A DNA stretch of 64,000 nucleotides from Mycolicibacterium sp. YH-1 (GTDB lineage: Bacteria > Actinomycetota > Actinomycetes > Mycobacteriales > Mycobacteriaceae): the NCBI RefSeq assembly GCF_022557175.1, contig NZ_CP092915.1:4898001-4962000 (forward strand). The letters are read 5' to 3'. This document shows, piece after piece, positions 56,443-64,000 of the stretch; the stretch's first letter is position 1, and every line of letters begins with the position of its first letter. The notes under the pieces were generated by a model. The model saw only the letters and a list, made by a program, of their open reading frames with translations. It made no database searches and was not told the DNA's origin. The position numbers were made by a program, and so were the translations under genes.

Positions 56443-56638
56443 TCAGGCGTCCGGCAGCTGCAGCGTGGTCGTCGCGAGGTGCGCGAGCAGACGGCCCTCA
56501 TCGACCGCCGCCGAGCGGTAGGACACGTAGCCGTCGGGTCGGATGAGACAGGCCGCCGGCGTCGTGGCGGCATCGCCGAAACCGTATGCAGTGGCAAGGT
56601 TCCCGTCCGCGTCGACCAACGTCGCGCCGAACACCGCG
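56443..56638 (-). repeat. Right copy of the island-flanking direct repeat
   Basis: Intact 3' end of the FAD hydroxylase gene, matching the decayed copy at 28952-29140 in the same orientation. The match starts at about the stop codon and ends at the codons for TAVFGATL, beyond which the left copy has unrelated sequence. Confidence 0.8.
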
Positions 56639-58083
56639 GTATCCGAGAGCCCCTCGGGCACCACGACGACAGCACGCAGGCGCCCGGCCGACCGAGCGAT
56701 CACATCCTCGGCGACCTCCATCGCCTCGCCCCACGCCGCCTCCGATGTCGCCCACAGCAGCAGGGTGTGGCCGGTGTGGCGGAACAACTCGTGACAGCGA
56801 ATGGGGCCGGTCACTGCGCTGCGACGAAGGCCGGTGGCGTCCGGCGCCCGCTCCCCTGGACGTGGTCCGGCGGCGGGACCCGGTGCGTCCGGATCGTCGC
56901 CGACGATGGGGCTGTCGGCGTAGTGCACCAGGAGTTGCGCTGTGCGCAGCACCGTCGTCTGCAAGTCGTCGCCGCCGCCGATTCCCTCCCGGGCTGCACG
57001 CACCGTCCGGCCAACCACCTCCTCCCCCACGGGATGGCGTTCGGCGTGGTAACTGTCCAGCAGGTGCGGCGCCGCCGCGCCCTGCACGGCGAGCGCGAGT
57101 TTCCAGCCCAGGTTGTAGGCGTCCTGGATACCGGTGTTCATGCCCTGCGCGCCTGTGGGCGGATGGATGTGGGCGGTATCGCCCGCCAGGAACGCCCGGC
57201 CCTGCTGATACCGGTTGACCAACCGGTGACTGATGCGGAAGACCGATGACCAACGCATGTTTGTCGCCGTCGTCGGCTCGGGCGCCAATCGATCGAGAAC
57301 CGCCTGCACGTGGCGCAGCGCCGGCTTCGGCGCATCGGCCTGGATCCCGTGTGTGACAACGTCTTCCACGCGGGTGGCCGCAGACAGCTCGTCGGGCACC
57401 AGCATCGAGATTCGATAGCGGCACCGGCCGGGCAGCGGGATGCACACCAGCAAATCGTCGACGACGCCGTCGGTCACATGCGAGCTGCGCACAGACAGGC
57501 CAGTCGGAAGGCCCCAGTCGAGCTCGACGTCGGCCAGCATGTACTCCTCGGGGAACGCGTCGCCCTCGAACGTCAGCCCCAGCGTCTTGCGCACCACGCT
57601 GTGCGCGCCCTCGGCGGCCACCAGATACTCGGCTGACACCTCGCGTTCGCCGTCGGCGTCGCGCAGGGTCGCCTTCACACCGGCGTCGTCGGCGGTGAAG
57701 GCGACCAGTTCCACGCCGCGGCGAACTGCGGTGCCGAGCCCCGCCAGATGCGCACCGAGAATCTCCTCGGTGGTGTACTGCGGCAGGCAGACGAATCCGT
57801 ACGGCACCTCATCAGGTATTGGGAAGACGAGTTCTCCGGTGCGCTCACCGTTGACGTACATGACCTGCCCGCGCATCGTGATCGACGCGTCGAGCGCGGT
57901 GTCGACGATGCCGATCTGATCCCAGATCTCGAGGGTGCGGGGTTGGATCCCTACGGCCTTCGCCCACGGCGCCACGCTGTCGCGTTTGTCGATGATGAGA
58001 ACGTCAACTCCCCGGCGCGCCAACTCAATAGCAGCTGTGAGCCCCACCGGGCCGGCTCCGACGACGATCACCTGTGCGTCCAT
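56443..58083 (-). CDS. FAD-dependent aromatic-type hydroxylase (PheA/MhpA-like)
   Basis: Class A flavoprotein monooxygenase of 546 residues. The FAD motif VVGAGPVGLTAAIEL is at about 6-20, and the second FAD motif GDTAHIHPPTGAQGMNTGIQ is near residue 300. A C-terminal thioredoxin-like domain (about 410-546) is typical of phenol hydroxylase-like enzymes. It uses NAD(P)H and O2 to hydroxylate a phenolic or polyketide ring; substrate unknown. The 3' end is duplicated at 28952-29140. The MDR dehydrogenase gene starting at 59197 lies just upstream and may be cotranscribed with it (10 bases). Confidence 0.9.
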   Translation of the reverse strand: MDAQVIVVGAGPVGLTAAIELARRGVDVLIIDKRDSVAPWAKAVGIQPRTLEIWDQIGIVDTALDASITMRGQVMYVNGERTGELVFPIPDEVPYGFVCLPQYTTEEILGAHLAGLGTAVRRGVELVAFTADDAGVKATLRDADGEREVSAEYLVAAEGAHSVVRKTLGLTFEGDAFPEEYMLADVELDWGLPTGLSVRSSHVTDGVVDDLLVCIPLPGRCRYRISMLVPDELSAATRVEDVVTHGIQADAPKPALRHVQAVLDRLAPEPTTATNMRWSSVFRISHRLVNRYQQGRAFLAGDTAHIHPPTGAQGMNTGIQDAYNLGWKLALAVQGAAAPHLLDSYHAERHPVGEEVVGRTVRAAREGIGGGDDLQTTVLRTAQLLVHYADSPIVGDDPDAPGPAAGPRPGERAPDATGLRRSAVTGPIRCHELFRHTGHTLLLWATSEAAWGEAMEVAEDVIARSAGRLRAVVVVPEGLSDTAVFGATLVDADGNLATAYGFGDAATTPAACLIRPDGYVSYRSAAVDEGRLLAHLATTTLQLPDA

Positions 58084-58093
58084 GTGCGGGACT

Positions 58094-59197
58094 CTAGCGA
58101 TCAGGACGCATTACGAGAACGGGTTTCACCGCGCCACCCGTCGTCGCGGAATGCCATGCGTCGCCGAAGTCGTCGAACGAGAAGGTGGTCACCAGCTCCT
58201 CCAGCGGCAGGTCGCCGCGGCGCCACATCTGCGCCAGTTGCGGGATGAACACGTGCGGGTCGCTGTCGCCCTCGACGACACCGCGCACGCGAAGGCCACG
58301 ACCCATGATCAATCCGACCGGAAGCGCCGCGCTCAACGCGCCCAGACCGACCAGCGCAAGAGTGCCGCGGGCACGCAGGCAGGTCAGTGCCGTCGCTATG
58401 ACGTCGGGTAGCGCGGTCGTGTCGATCGCCGCCGTCGCTCCCCCACCGGTCACCTCGATGAGGTGCGCCGCGACATCGCCGTCGACCGGGTCGATGACGG
58501 CGGTGGCGCCCAGACGCATCGCCAAGGCCCGTCGCTGCGCCACCGGATCGACGGCGACAATGGCCCGGCATCCCGCGATCCGCCCACCCATCACCGCCGA
58601 GAGCCCCACCGCACCCGCGCCGAAGACGGCCAGCACGTCGGCGGCAGCCAGAGCCAGGGCGTTGAGCACAGTGCCGACACCGGTCTGGACGCTGCAACCC
58701 AACGGCGCCGCCAGCTCGGGGGGCATGGGTTCGGGCAGCACGACGGTGTTGGCCGGCCGCGAGATGGCGTGGGTGGCGAAGCTGGACTGCCCGAAGAACC
58801 CGCCGGCCACCGGTGTGCCGTGCAGGCGCAGGGCGCTGGTCTCGTCACCGCGATCACCGCGCATGTTCAGGCCGGTCGAGTGGTCACAGTAGGCGGGGGC
58901 GCCCTCGGAGCAGTTCGCGCATTCGCCGCAACTGGCGAACGTCAGGACCACCTGTTGGCCCATTGCCGCCGTTGCGTCGGGGCCGGCCTCGACAACGGTG
59001 CCGGTGCCCTCGTGGCCGAATGTCATCGGCAGCCTCGCGGCCGGAAACCGGGCGGAGACGCTGACGTCGGTGTGACAGATGCCGACCGCGGCGATGCGCA
59101 CCAGCACCTCATCGCCGACGGGCGGCCGGATCTGGACGTCGGTCAGTTGCGGAACCGCTCCCGGCTCGAGCACGACCGCGGCACGTGCGTCTATCAC
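58094..59197 (-). CDS. Zinc-type alcohol dehydrogenase (MDR, aryl-alcohol-like)
   Basis: A 367-residue MDR dehydrogenase. Catalytic zinc residues are in GICHTDVSV and FGHEGTGTVVEAG; structural zinc cysteines are in CGECANCSEGAPAYC; the NAD motif is VFGAGAVGLSAVMGG. Resembles aryl/benzyl-alcohol dehydrogenases. GTG start, only 13 bases from the start of the divergent quinone-oxidoreductase-like gene, so promoters must overlap coding sequence or be shared. It probably forms an operon with the hydroxylase. Confidence 0.88.
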   Translation of the reverse strand: MIDARAAVVLEPGAVPQLTDVQIRPPVGDEVLVRIAAVGICHTDVSVSARFPAARLPMTFGHEGTGTVVEAGPDATAAMGQQVVLTFASCGECANCSEGAPAYCDHSTGLNMRGDRGDETSALRLHGTPVAGGFFGQSSFATHAISRPANTVVLPEPMPPELAAPLGCSVQTGVGTVLNALALAAADVLAVFGAGAVGLSAVMGGRIAGCRAIVAVDPVAQRRALAMRLGATAVIDPVDGDVAAHLIEVTGGGATAAIDTTALPDVIATALTCLRARGTLALVGLGALSAALPVGLIMGRGLRVRGVVEGDSDPHVFIPQLAQMWRRGDLPLEELVTTFSFDDFGDAWHSATTGGAVKPVLVMRPDR

Positions 59198-59210
59198 CCT
59201 GGGATGTTAA

Positions 59211-60191
59211 ATGGTCTGGATGCGAGCCATACAGGTACCACAGTTGGACGGTCCACACGCCGCGGAATTGGTGGACATCGACGAGCCGACATCGGCCGAC
59301 GGCGTCGTCATCGACGTGTACGCCGCCGGCGTCGCCTTCCCCGATGCGCTACAGACCCGCGGGCTCTACCAGCACAAGGCGGAGCTGCCCTACGTGCCGG
59401 GAGCCGAGATCGCGGGCGTGGTGCGTAGCGCGCCCGCCGGCGCGCACGTGTCCGCAGGCGACCGGGTGGCCGGCCTGACGATGCTGACGGGTGGCATGGC
59501 CGAAGTCGTTGCGTTACCGGCAGATCGGGTGTTCGCGCTGCCGGACTCGGTGTCCTTCGAGGCGGGTGCTGGCCTGCTCTTCAATGATCTGACGGTGCAC
59601 TGCGCATTGCGAACCCGGGGCCGGTTGGTTCCCGGCGAGACGGTCCTCGTGCACGGTGCCGCTGGCGGCATCGGAACATCTACGCTGCGCCTGGCCGCGG
59701 CGTGGGGTGCCTCGCGCATCATCGCCGTGGTCAGTACCGAGGACAAGGCGGCCGTCGCCAGGGCCGCCGGCGCCACCGACGTGGTGTTGGCCGACCACTT
59801 CAAGGACGCGGTCAAGGAACTGACCGGCGGACGCGGCGTCGAACTCATCGTCGACCCGGTGGGCGGCGACCGCTTCACTGACTCGCTGCGATCATTGGCA
59901 CCGGGCGGACGCCTGCTCGTCGTCGGATTCACCGGCGGCGAGATCCCAACCGTCAAGGTCAACCGGCTGCTGCTGAACAACGTCGACGTGATCGGTGTCG
60001 GGTGGGGCGCTTGGGCCGCAACGCATCCCGGCTATCTACACGAGCAGTGGGCCGAACTCGAACCGCTGCTGGCCTCGGGCCTGATCACCGCACCCGATCC
60101 GGTCGTCTACCCGCTGGAGCGCGCCGGTGACGCCATCGCCTCGCTGGAGGACCGGTCGGCCAAGGGCAAGGTCGTGGTGAGGGTGCGCTGA
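59211..60191 (+). CDS. NADPH:quinone oxidoreductase family (MDR without zinc)
   Basis: A 326-residue MDR-family reductase. No zinc ligands are seen. The NADPH motif is VLVHGAAGGIGTSTLRLAAA, followed by GRGVELIVDPVGGDRFTDSL. Members reduce quinones or activated enones. ATG 59211 and ATG 59220 are both possible starts. Confidence 0.87.
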   Translation: MVWMRAIQVPQLDGPHAAELVDIDEPTSADGVVIDVYAAGVAFPDALQTRGLYQHKAELPYVPGAEIAGVVRSAPAGAHVSAGDRVAGLTMLTGGMAEVVALPADRVFALPDSVSFEAGAGLLFNDLTVHCALRTRGRLVPGETVLVHGAAGGIGTSTLRLAAAWGASRIIAVVSTEDKAAVARAAGATDVVLADHFKDAVKELTGGRGVELIVDPVGGDRFTDSLRSLAPGGRLLVVGFTGGEIPTVKVNRLLLNNVDVIGVGWGAWAATHPGYLHEQWAELEPLLASGLITAPDPVVYPLERAGDAIASLEDRSAKGKVVVRVR

Positions 60192-60279
60192 GCGCAAGGT
60201 CGTCGTGAAGGGGCGGTGTCGGTTTCGCGGTCCCTGACAGAGGGCACTCCGGACTTCAAACGGAGCGAGGAGACCACAC

Positions 60280-60570
60280 ATGGCCAAGAAGACGAGCAAA
60301 TCAGCTGCGCTCCTGTATCGCCCCATAGGCCTGGCCAGCTCGCTGGTGGGCGGACTCATCGCCGGGCTCGTGTTCAAGCAGGTGTGGCGACTGGCGGCTC
60401 CCGGCCCGCAGTCCAATCCGCCGAAGGCCCTGGAGACCGAGTACCCCTTCAAGCAGATTCTGCTGGCCGCCGTCATACAGGGCGCGATCTTCTCGGCGGT
60501 CAAGACCATCATCGACCGGCAGGGCGCCCGACTCTTCGAGAAGGCGACCGGCGAGTGGCCGGGTAGCTGA
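60280..60570 (+). CDS. DUF4235 membrane protein
   Basis: A 96-residue protein with a basic N-terminus (MAKKTSKSA), two hydrophobic segments (about 16-34 and 60-80) and the YRPIGLASSLVGGLIAG motif of the actinobacterial DUF4235 family. GGAG lies 9 bases before the ATG. Function unknown. Confidence 0.85.
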   Translation: MAKKTSKSAALLYRPIGLASSLVGGLIAGLVFKQVWRLAAPGPQSNPPKALETEYPFKQILLAAVIQGAIFSAVKTIIDRQGARLFEKATGEWPGS

Positions 60571-60583
60571 GCGCTTTGTGCGT

Positions 60584-60610
60584 GCTGACGTTCGCTCAGC
60601 GAGCGTCAGC
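60584..60610. terminator. Hairpin between convergent genes
   Basis: Near-perfect inverted repeat gctgacgttcgct-c-agcgagcgtcagc (12 of 13 pairs), 14 bases after the DUF4235 stop. No T-run. The remainder of 60611-60763 contains nothing I recognise. Confidence 0.5.
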
Positions 60611-60763
60611 GCTCATGATTCGCAGAGTTCGGCCGCGTTCGACGTCCTCTTCCTAAGGCCCGAGTCTCCGAGCGTCCCAAGTTCGACGAGAGGATGCTCG
60701 CCGACCGACGAATGGTGCTACGGATCGCGGTGACCCGCGTCTACGGTCTGCACCATCCCGCCC

Positions 60764-61789
60764 TCAGGTCGTCAGCACCACCTTGACGCAGTCGGCATCC
60801 CTGGCCGCAACTGCGGCGTAGGCGGCGGGCGCCTCGGCCAGCGGCATGGTGTGGGTGAAGATGTTGCTGACGTCGAGCCGGCCTGATTGCAGCAGGGGGA
60901 CGAGTTCGGGCCAGGTGCGCTGCACGGGCGCCGTGGTGAACCGCAACGAGATGCTCCGAATCAGACTGAGTGTGGCGGGCAGCGGGAACGGGTTGAGGTC
61001 GTGCACACCCACCACCGACACCGTGCCACCGGCCCGCACGCAGGCCAGCGCATCGTTCATCGACCCATCGCTGCCGACGGCATCGATCACCGACACCGCA
61101 CCGCGACCGTCGGTCGCATCCAACACCGCCTGCAGTGCCGGTGGCGCCAACCCGACGGCCCCGGCCTGCTCGGCGCGCTGCCGTCGACCCTCGACGGGAT
61201 CGATGGCGAAGACGGTGCCCGCGCCGAGCGCGATGGCGCTGTGTACCGCGCACAGTCCGACCGCACCCAGACCGATGACCACGACGGTGCCGCCGGGCGG
61301 GATGTCGGCACGCTGCGCACCCGCCCACCCCGTGGCGAGATTGTCGGTCAACAGCAGGGCTTCCTCGGTGTGAATGTCCTCGGGCAGCGCCAACAGCTGG
61401 AAGTCCGCGACGGGAACCGCCAGCAGTTCGGACTGCGCGCCGCCGAGTACACCGGCGCCGAAGATCCGAGGCCCACCGACGCACGTCACCGGATCGTGTG
61501 TCGCACAACCGGCGCACGACCCGCAGCCGGCGACCGAGGAGACCAGCACGTCGTCACCTACCTTCACGGTCGTCACATCGGGTCCGACCTCGACCACCGT
61601 GCCGACCGCCTCGTGGCCAAGGGCAACCGGCGCGGCGAGCGGGTAGTCGCCCTCGTAGAAGTGAAGATCGGAACCGCAGATCGCGGTCGACCGCACCTCG
61701 ATGATGGCGCCGTCCGCGCCGGGCAGCGTCGGATCGGGCACCGTCTCGACCCGAACCTGACCCGGAGTATCGATCACGACGCTCTTCAT
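60764..61789 (-). CDS. Zinc-type alcohol dehydrogenase (MDR)
   Basis: A 341-residue dehydrogenase of the threonine/sorbitol-dehydrogenase-like branch. Catalytic zinc ligands are in AICGSDLHFYEGD and LGHEAVGTVVEVG; structural zinc cysteines in CGSCAGCATHDPVTC; NAD motif VIGLGAVGLCAVHSA. It lies 6 bases after nagA in the same direction and may be co-transcribed with the amino-sugar genes, though a metabolic link is not evident. Confidence 0.88.
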   Translation of the reverse strand: MKSVVIDTPGQVRVETVPDPTLPGADGAIIEVRSTAICGSDLHFYEGDYPLAAPVALGHEAVGTVVEVGPDVTTVKVGDDVLVSSVAGCGSCAGCATHDPVTCVGGPRIFGAGVLGGAQSELLAVPVADFQLLALPEDIHTEEALLLTDNLATGWAGAQRADIPPGGTVVVIGLGAVGLCAVHSAIALGAGTVFAIDPVEGRRQRAEQAGAVGLAPPALQAVLDATDGRGAVSVIDAVGSDGSMNDALACVRAGGTVSVVGVHDLNPFPLPATLSLIRSISLRFTTAPVQRTWPELVPLLQSGRLDVSNIFTHTMPLAEAPAAYAAVAARDADCVKVVLTT

Positions 61790-61795
61790 CTGAAC

Positions 61796-62935
61796 TCACT
61801 CTCCATAGATCCACTGCCCCCGACGCAGCACACCGCGCACCGCGAGGTCACCATCCAGAACTACCAGGTCGGCATATGCACCCGGCGTCAGGCCATCTGA
61901 CGGTAGTCCCAGTGCCCGCGCCGGATTGATCGAGGACTGCCGCACGGCCTGCAGCAGCGCCGCCTCCGGCGGCAGTCCGGCGTGCGTGACAGCGAACCGG
62001 AACACCCTGTCCATCGTCGCGGTGCTGCCTGCGATGGTGTCGGAGCCCCCGACACGCGCAACGCCCGCGACGACGTCGACGGCGATCGGACCGAGGCGGT
62101 ACCTCCCGTCGGGCATCCCGGTGGCCGCCATCGCGTCGGTGATCAACGAGACCCGGTCTCGTCCGGCACTCATCGCGACATGTCGGTAAATGGCGGGCGC
62201 GATGTGCACGCCATCGGTGATGAGTTCGACGGTCACACTGGGATCTTCGAGCAGTGCGATGGCGGGCCCTGGCTCCCGCCGATCGATCGGGCGCATCGCG
62301 TTGAACAGATGCGTGCCCACCGTCGCACCCGCCGCGATCGCCGCACGCGTCTGTTCGTAGGTGGCCTCGGTGTGCCCTACCGCGACAACGACTCCTGCAT
62401 CGACGAACTGCCCGATCGCCGCGAGTCCACCGTCCCGCTCGGGTGCGATGGTGACCATCCGAATCGTTCCGGCGCCCGCCTCGAGCACACGGTCGATCTC
62501 GGCTGGGTTGGGGTCGCGCATCAGCGATGGCTGATGCGCACCACAGCGACTGGCCGACAACCAGGGTCCCTCCAGGTGGATACCGTCGACCAGTCCGGCG
62601 CGCACGTCGTCGGCCAATCCGTATACCTGGCGCAGCAATTCGTCCGGCCCGGCGGTCACCAGGGACGCGACCATCGCGGTCGTGCCGAATCGGCGGTGAT
62701 ACGCCACCGCGGTGGCGGTCTCGGACGCGACGGCGGCGGAGAAGTTCGCACCGGCCCCGCCGTGCAGATGGGTGTCGACGAATCCGGGCACCACCGTCAC
62801 CGCCCCGAGGTCGCGGTCCGCGGGCCGCGAGGGAACTCCCCTGCCGACTGCCGCCACGGTGTCCTGGTCTACCTCGATCCACCCGGGCCGCAACAGTTCT
62901 GAGCCCGTGGCGATGGTGTCTGCCGTCAGTAACAA
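61796..62935 (-). CDS. nagA: N-acetylglucosamine-6-phosphate deacetylase
   Basis: Amidohydrolase of 379 residues converting GlcNAc-6-P to GlcN-6-P and acetate. Motifs: VPGFVDTHLHGGAGANF (metal His pair), GIHLEGPWLSASRCGAHQPS (metal Glu), VVVAVGHTEATYEQT, GTHLFNAMRPI and LITDAMAATGMPDGRY (catalytic Asp). The TTG start sits one base after the nagB stop, a coupled arrangement. Confidence 0.93.
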   Translation of the reverse strand: MLLTADTIATGSELLRPGWIEVDQDTVAAVGRGVPSRPADRDLGAVTVVPGFVDTHLHGGAGANFSAAVASETATAVAYHRRFGTTAMVASLVTAGPDELLRQVYGLADDVRAGLVDGIHLEGPWLSASRCGAHQPSLMRDPNPAEIDRVLEAGAGTIRMVTIAPERDGGLAAIGQFVDAGVVVAVGHTEATYEQTRAAIAAGATVGTHLFNAMRPIDRREPGPAIALLEDPSVTVELITDGVHIAPAIYRHVAMSAGRDRVSLITDAMAATGMPDGRYRLGPIAVDVVAGVARVGGSDTIAGSTATMDRVFRFAVTHAGLPPEAALLQAVRQSSINPARALGLPSDGLTPGAYADLVVLDGDLAVRGVLRRGQWIYGE

Positions 62936-62936
62936 C

Positions 62937-63722
62937 TCAGATGCCCTGCCAGTCCGGCTTGGCGCGGTAGGTCTCGCGGTAGTAGTCGACGAGCTGGAGG
63001 CGGCGTGCGGCGGCGTCGTCGAGCAGCACGGTCACGTGGGGGTGGTGTTGCAGAATGGTCGCGGGCCACATCGCGCTGACCGCGCCCTCGACCAGGTGGT
63101 GCACGGCCTCGGCCTTGCTGCTGCTGGTGGCGACCAGGATCACATGCCGGGCCGCCATGATGGTGGCGAGGCCCTGCGTGAGGCAGTGGGTCGGCACCGC
63201 GTCGATGTCGTCGCCGAAGAAGCGCGCGTTATCGCGGCGCGTCTGCATGGTGAGCGTCTTGATCCGGGTCCGTGACGCCAGCGACGATCCCGGCTCGTTG
63301 AAGGCGACGTGTCCGTCGGTGCCGATGCCGAGGATCTGCAGATCGACGCCACCCGCATCACGAATCGCGTTCTCGTACTGCTCGCATGCCGCCGGGATGT
63401 CGGCGGCCAGACCGTCGGGGCTCTGCACCGCTCCTGGCGCGAAGTCCACCCGCGACACGAAAACGTTGTCGATGACCGTGCTGTACCGCTCGGGATGGTC
63501 GGCGGGCAGGCCCACATACTCGTCGAGGGTGAAACCCCGTGCCGAGGCGAAGGAGATGAGGCCCGCATCGCAGCGCGCCGCGAGTTGGTCGTAGATCGCC
63601 AGCGGCGACGATCCGGTGGCCAGCCCCAGGACCGCCGTCGGTTTGCGAGCCAGCAGTGCGCCTATCGCGTCCGCGGCGAGGGCGCCGATCTCCTCGGCGT
63701 CGGCCAGGGTGATGACTTCCAT
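62937..63722 (-). CDS. nagB: Glucosamine-6-phosphate deaminase
   Basis: A 261-residue deaminase/isomerase forming fructose-6-P and ammonia. Signature segments are GLATGSSPLAIYDQL, FTLDEYVGLPADHPERY (catalytic Asp region), ILGIGTDGHVAFNEPGSSLA (catalytic His) and TLTMQTRRDNARFFG. It directly follows the EIIA gene and precedes nagA, forming a GlcNAc-use operon. Confidence 0.95.
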   Translation of the reverse strand: MEVITLADAEEIGALAADAIGALLARKPTAVLGLATGSSPLAIYDQLAARCDAGLISFASARGFTLDEYVGLPADHPERYSTVIDNVFVSRVDFAPGAVQSPDGLAADIPAACEQYENAIRDAGGVDLQILGIGTDGHVAFNEPGSSLASRTRIKTLTMQTRRDNARFFGDDIDAVPTHCLTQGLATIMAARHVILVATSSSKAEAVHHLVEGAVSAMWPATILQHHPHVTVLLDDAAARRLQLVDYYRETYRAKPDWQGI

Positions 63723-64000
63723 CTACTTGGTCGCGGTGAAAAGGGTGGCACCGTAGTCGATCTCGGAGCCGGTGCTGACCGCGTCGGACGGCGTGACATT
63801 GTCGGATTCGCGTTCGTCCATGACCACGACGGGCACGATGGGATTGAGGCCCTTGGCCACGATGGCCGGAACGTCGTAGGTGATGACGGTCTGGCCCGCG
63901 ACGACGTCGTCGCCCTGGCTGACATGAGAGATGAAGCCCTCGCCGGCCAACGCCACGGTGTCCAGGCCGAGATGGACCAGCACGCCGACATTGTCCGGTG
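63723..64000 (-). CDS. PTS glucose-type EIIA domain (C-terminal part, gene continues beyond the window)
   Basis: The visible 91 residues read PDNVGVLVHLGLDTVALAGE then GFISHVSQGDDVVAGQ, ending LFTATK. VLVHLGLDTV contains the phosphorylated His of the EIIA-Glc fold. It could be a free-standing EIIA or the end of a multidomain GlcNAc permease; the 5' part is outside the window. Its stop is directly next to the nagB ATG, supporting a role in PTS uptake of GlcNAc. Confidence 0.9.
   Translation of the reverse strand, partial: PDNVGVLVHLGLDTVALAGEGFISHVSQGDDVVAGQTVITYDVPAIVAKGLNPIVPVVVMDERESDNVTPSDAVSTGSEIDYGATLFTATK

Overview
The window is high-GC actinobacterial DNA and most probably comes from a fast-growing mycobacterium (Mycolicibacterium type). 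The reasons are a contiguous 14-gene nuoA-N operon with frequent GTG starts and ATGA/GTGA overlaps, LLM-family flavin/F420-type oxidoreductases, a PIG-L deacetylase, several FadD/EchA-type lipid-metabolism genes and small secreted proteins of mycobacterial style. I do not assign a species.

Layout. (1) 1-16 kb: the end of a 3-oxoacid CoA-transferase gene, a short IS3-like transposase remnant, then nuoA to nuoN on the + strand encoding complex I, followed by a crotonase-fold gene. (2) 17-28.9 kb: ordinary mycobacterial chromosome with a TetR/PIG-L operon divergent from a phosphotransferase/DUF pair (a palindromic operator lies between them), a very strong bidirectional terminator, an AraC regulator, a Baeyer-Villiger-type monooxygenase, an LLM oxidoreductase, an amine oxidase, an alpha/beta hydrolase, and a secreted protein with two 95-residue repeats and a Lys/Asp/Ala-rich tail. 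(3) 29.1-56.4 kb: an accessory catabolic island. (4) 56.4-64 kb: chromosome again, with an FAD aromatic-type hydroxylase, three MDR-family dehydrogenases, DUF4235, nagA, nagB and the start of a PTS EIIA gene.

The island is the main point of interest. It is bracketed by two same-orientation copies of the 3' end of the FAD hydroxylase gene: a decayed fragment at about 28952-29140 and the intact gene end at 56443-56638. This is what insertion into the 3' end of that gene, with the end duplicated or restored, would leave behind. No integrase is visible. Inside are an orphan ECF sigma factor, a deleted GntR gene, and two diverged copies of one operon, both read leftward. The skeleton is LLM monooxygenase, crotonase, acyl-CoA ligase, creatininase-family hydrolase. 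In the left copy (31-38.4 kb) the creatininase is reduced to its first 12 codons, and the operon carries an extra canonical hydratase, a flavin reductase, a RibBA-like protein with both active sites eroded, and a frameshifted acyl-CoA dehydrogenase. In the right copy (45.5-55.9 kb) the LLM gene has lost almost its whole interior, while the creatininase is intact and a complete Liv-type ABC importer has been inserted. The two copies therefore complement each other's losses. Between them sit TetR and IclR regulators and an AceE-like E1 plus E2 pair that lacks an E3 gene and a subunit-binding domain. Four copies of a palindrome of the form ATTAATC-N2-GATTAAT lie at the island's control regions, two of them at matching positions upstream of the two LLM genes.

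Inferred role: import of a small, possibly cyclic or N-containing, carboxylate or amide through the Liv system, CoA activation, flavin-dependent oxygenation, crotonase-type chemistry, and oxidative decarboxylation of a 2-oxoacid by the E1/E2 pair. The substrate cannot be read from the sequence.
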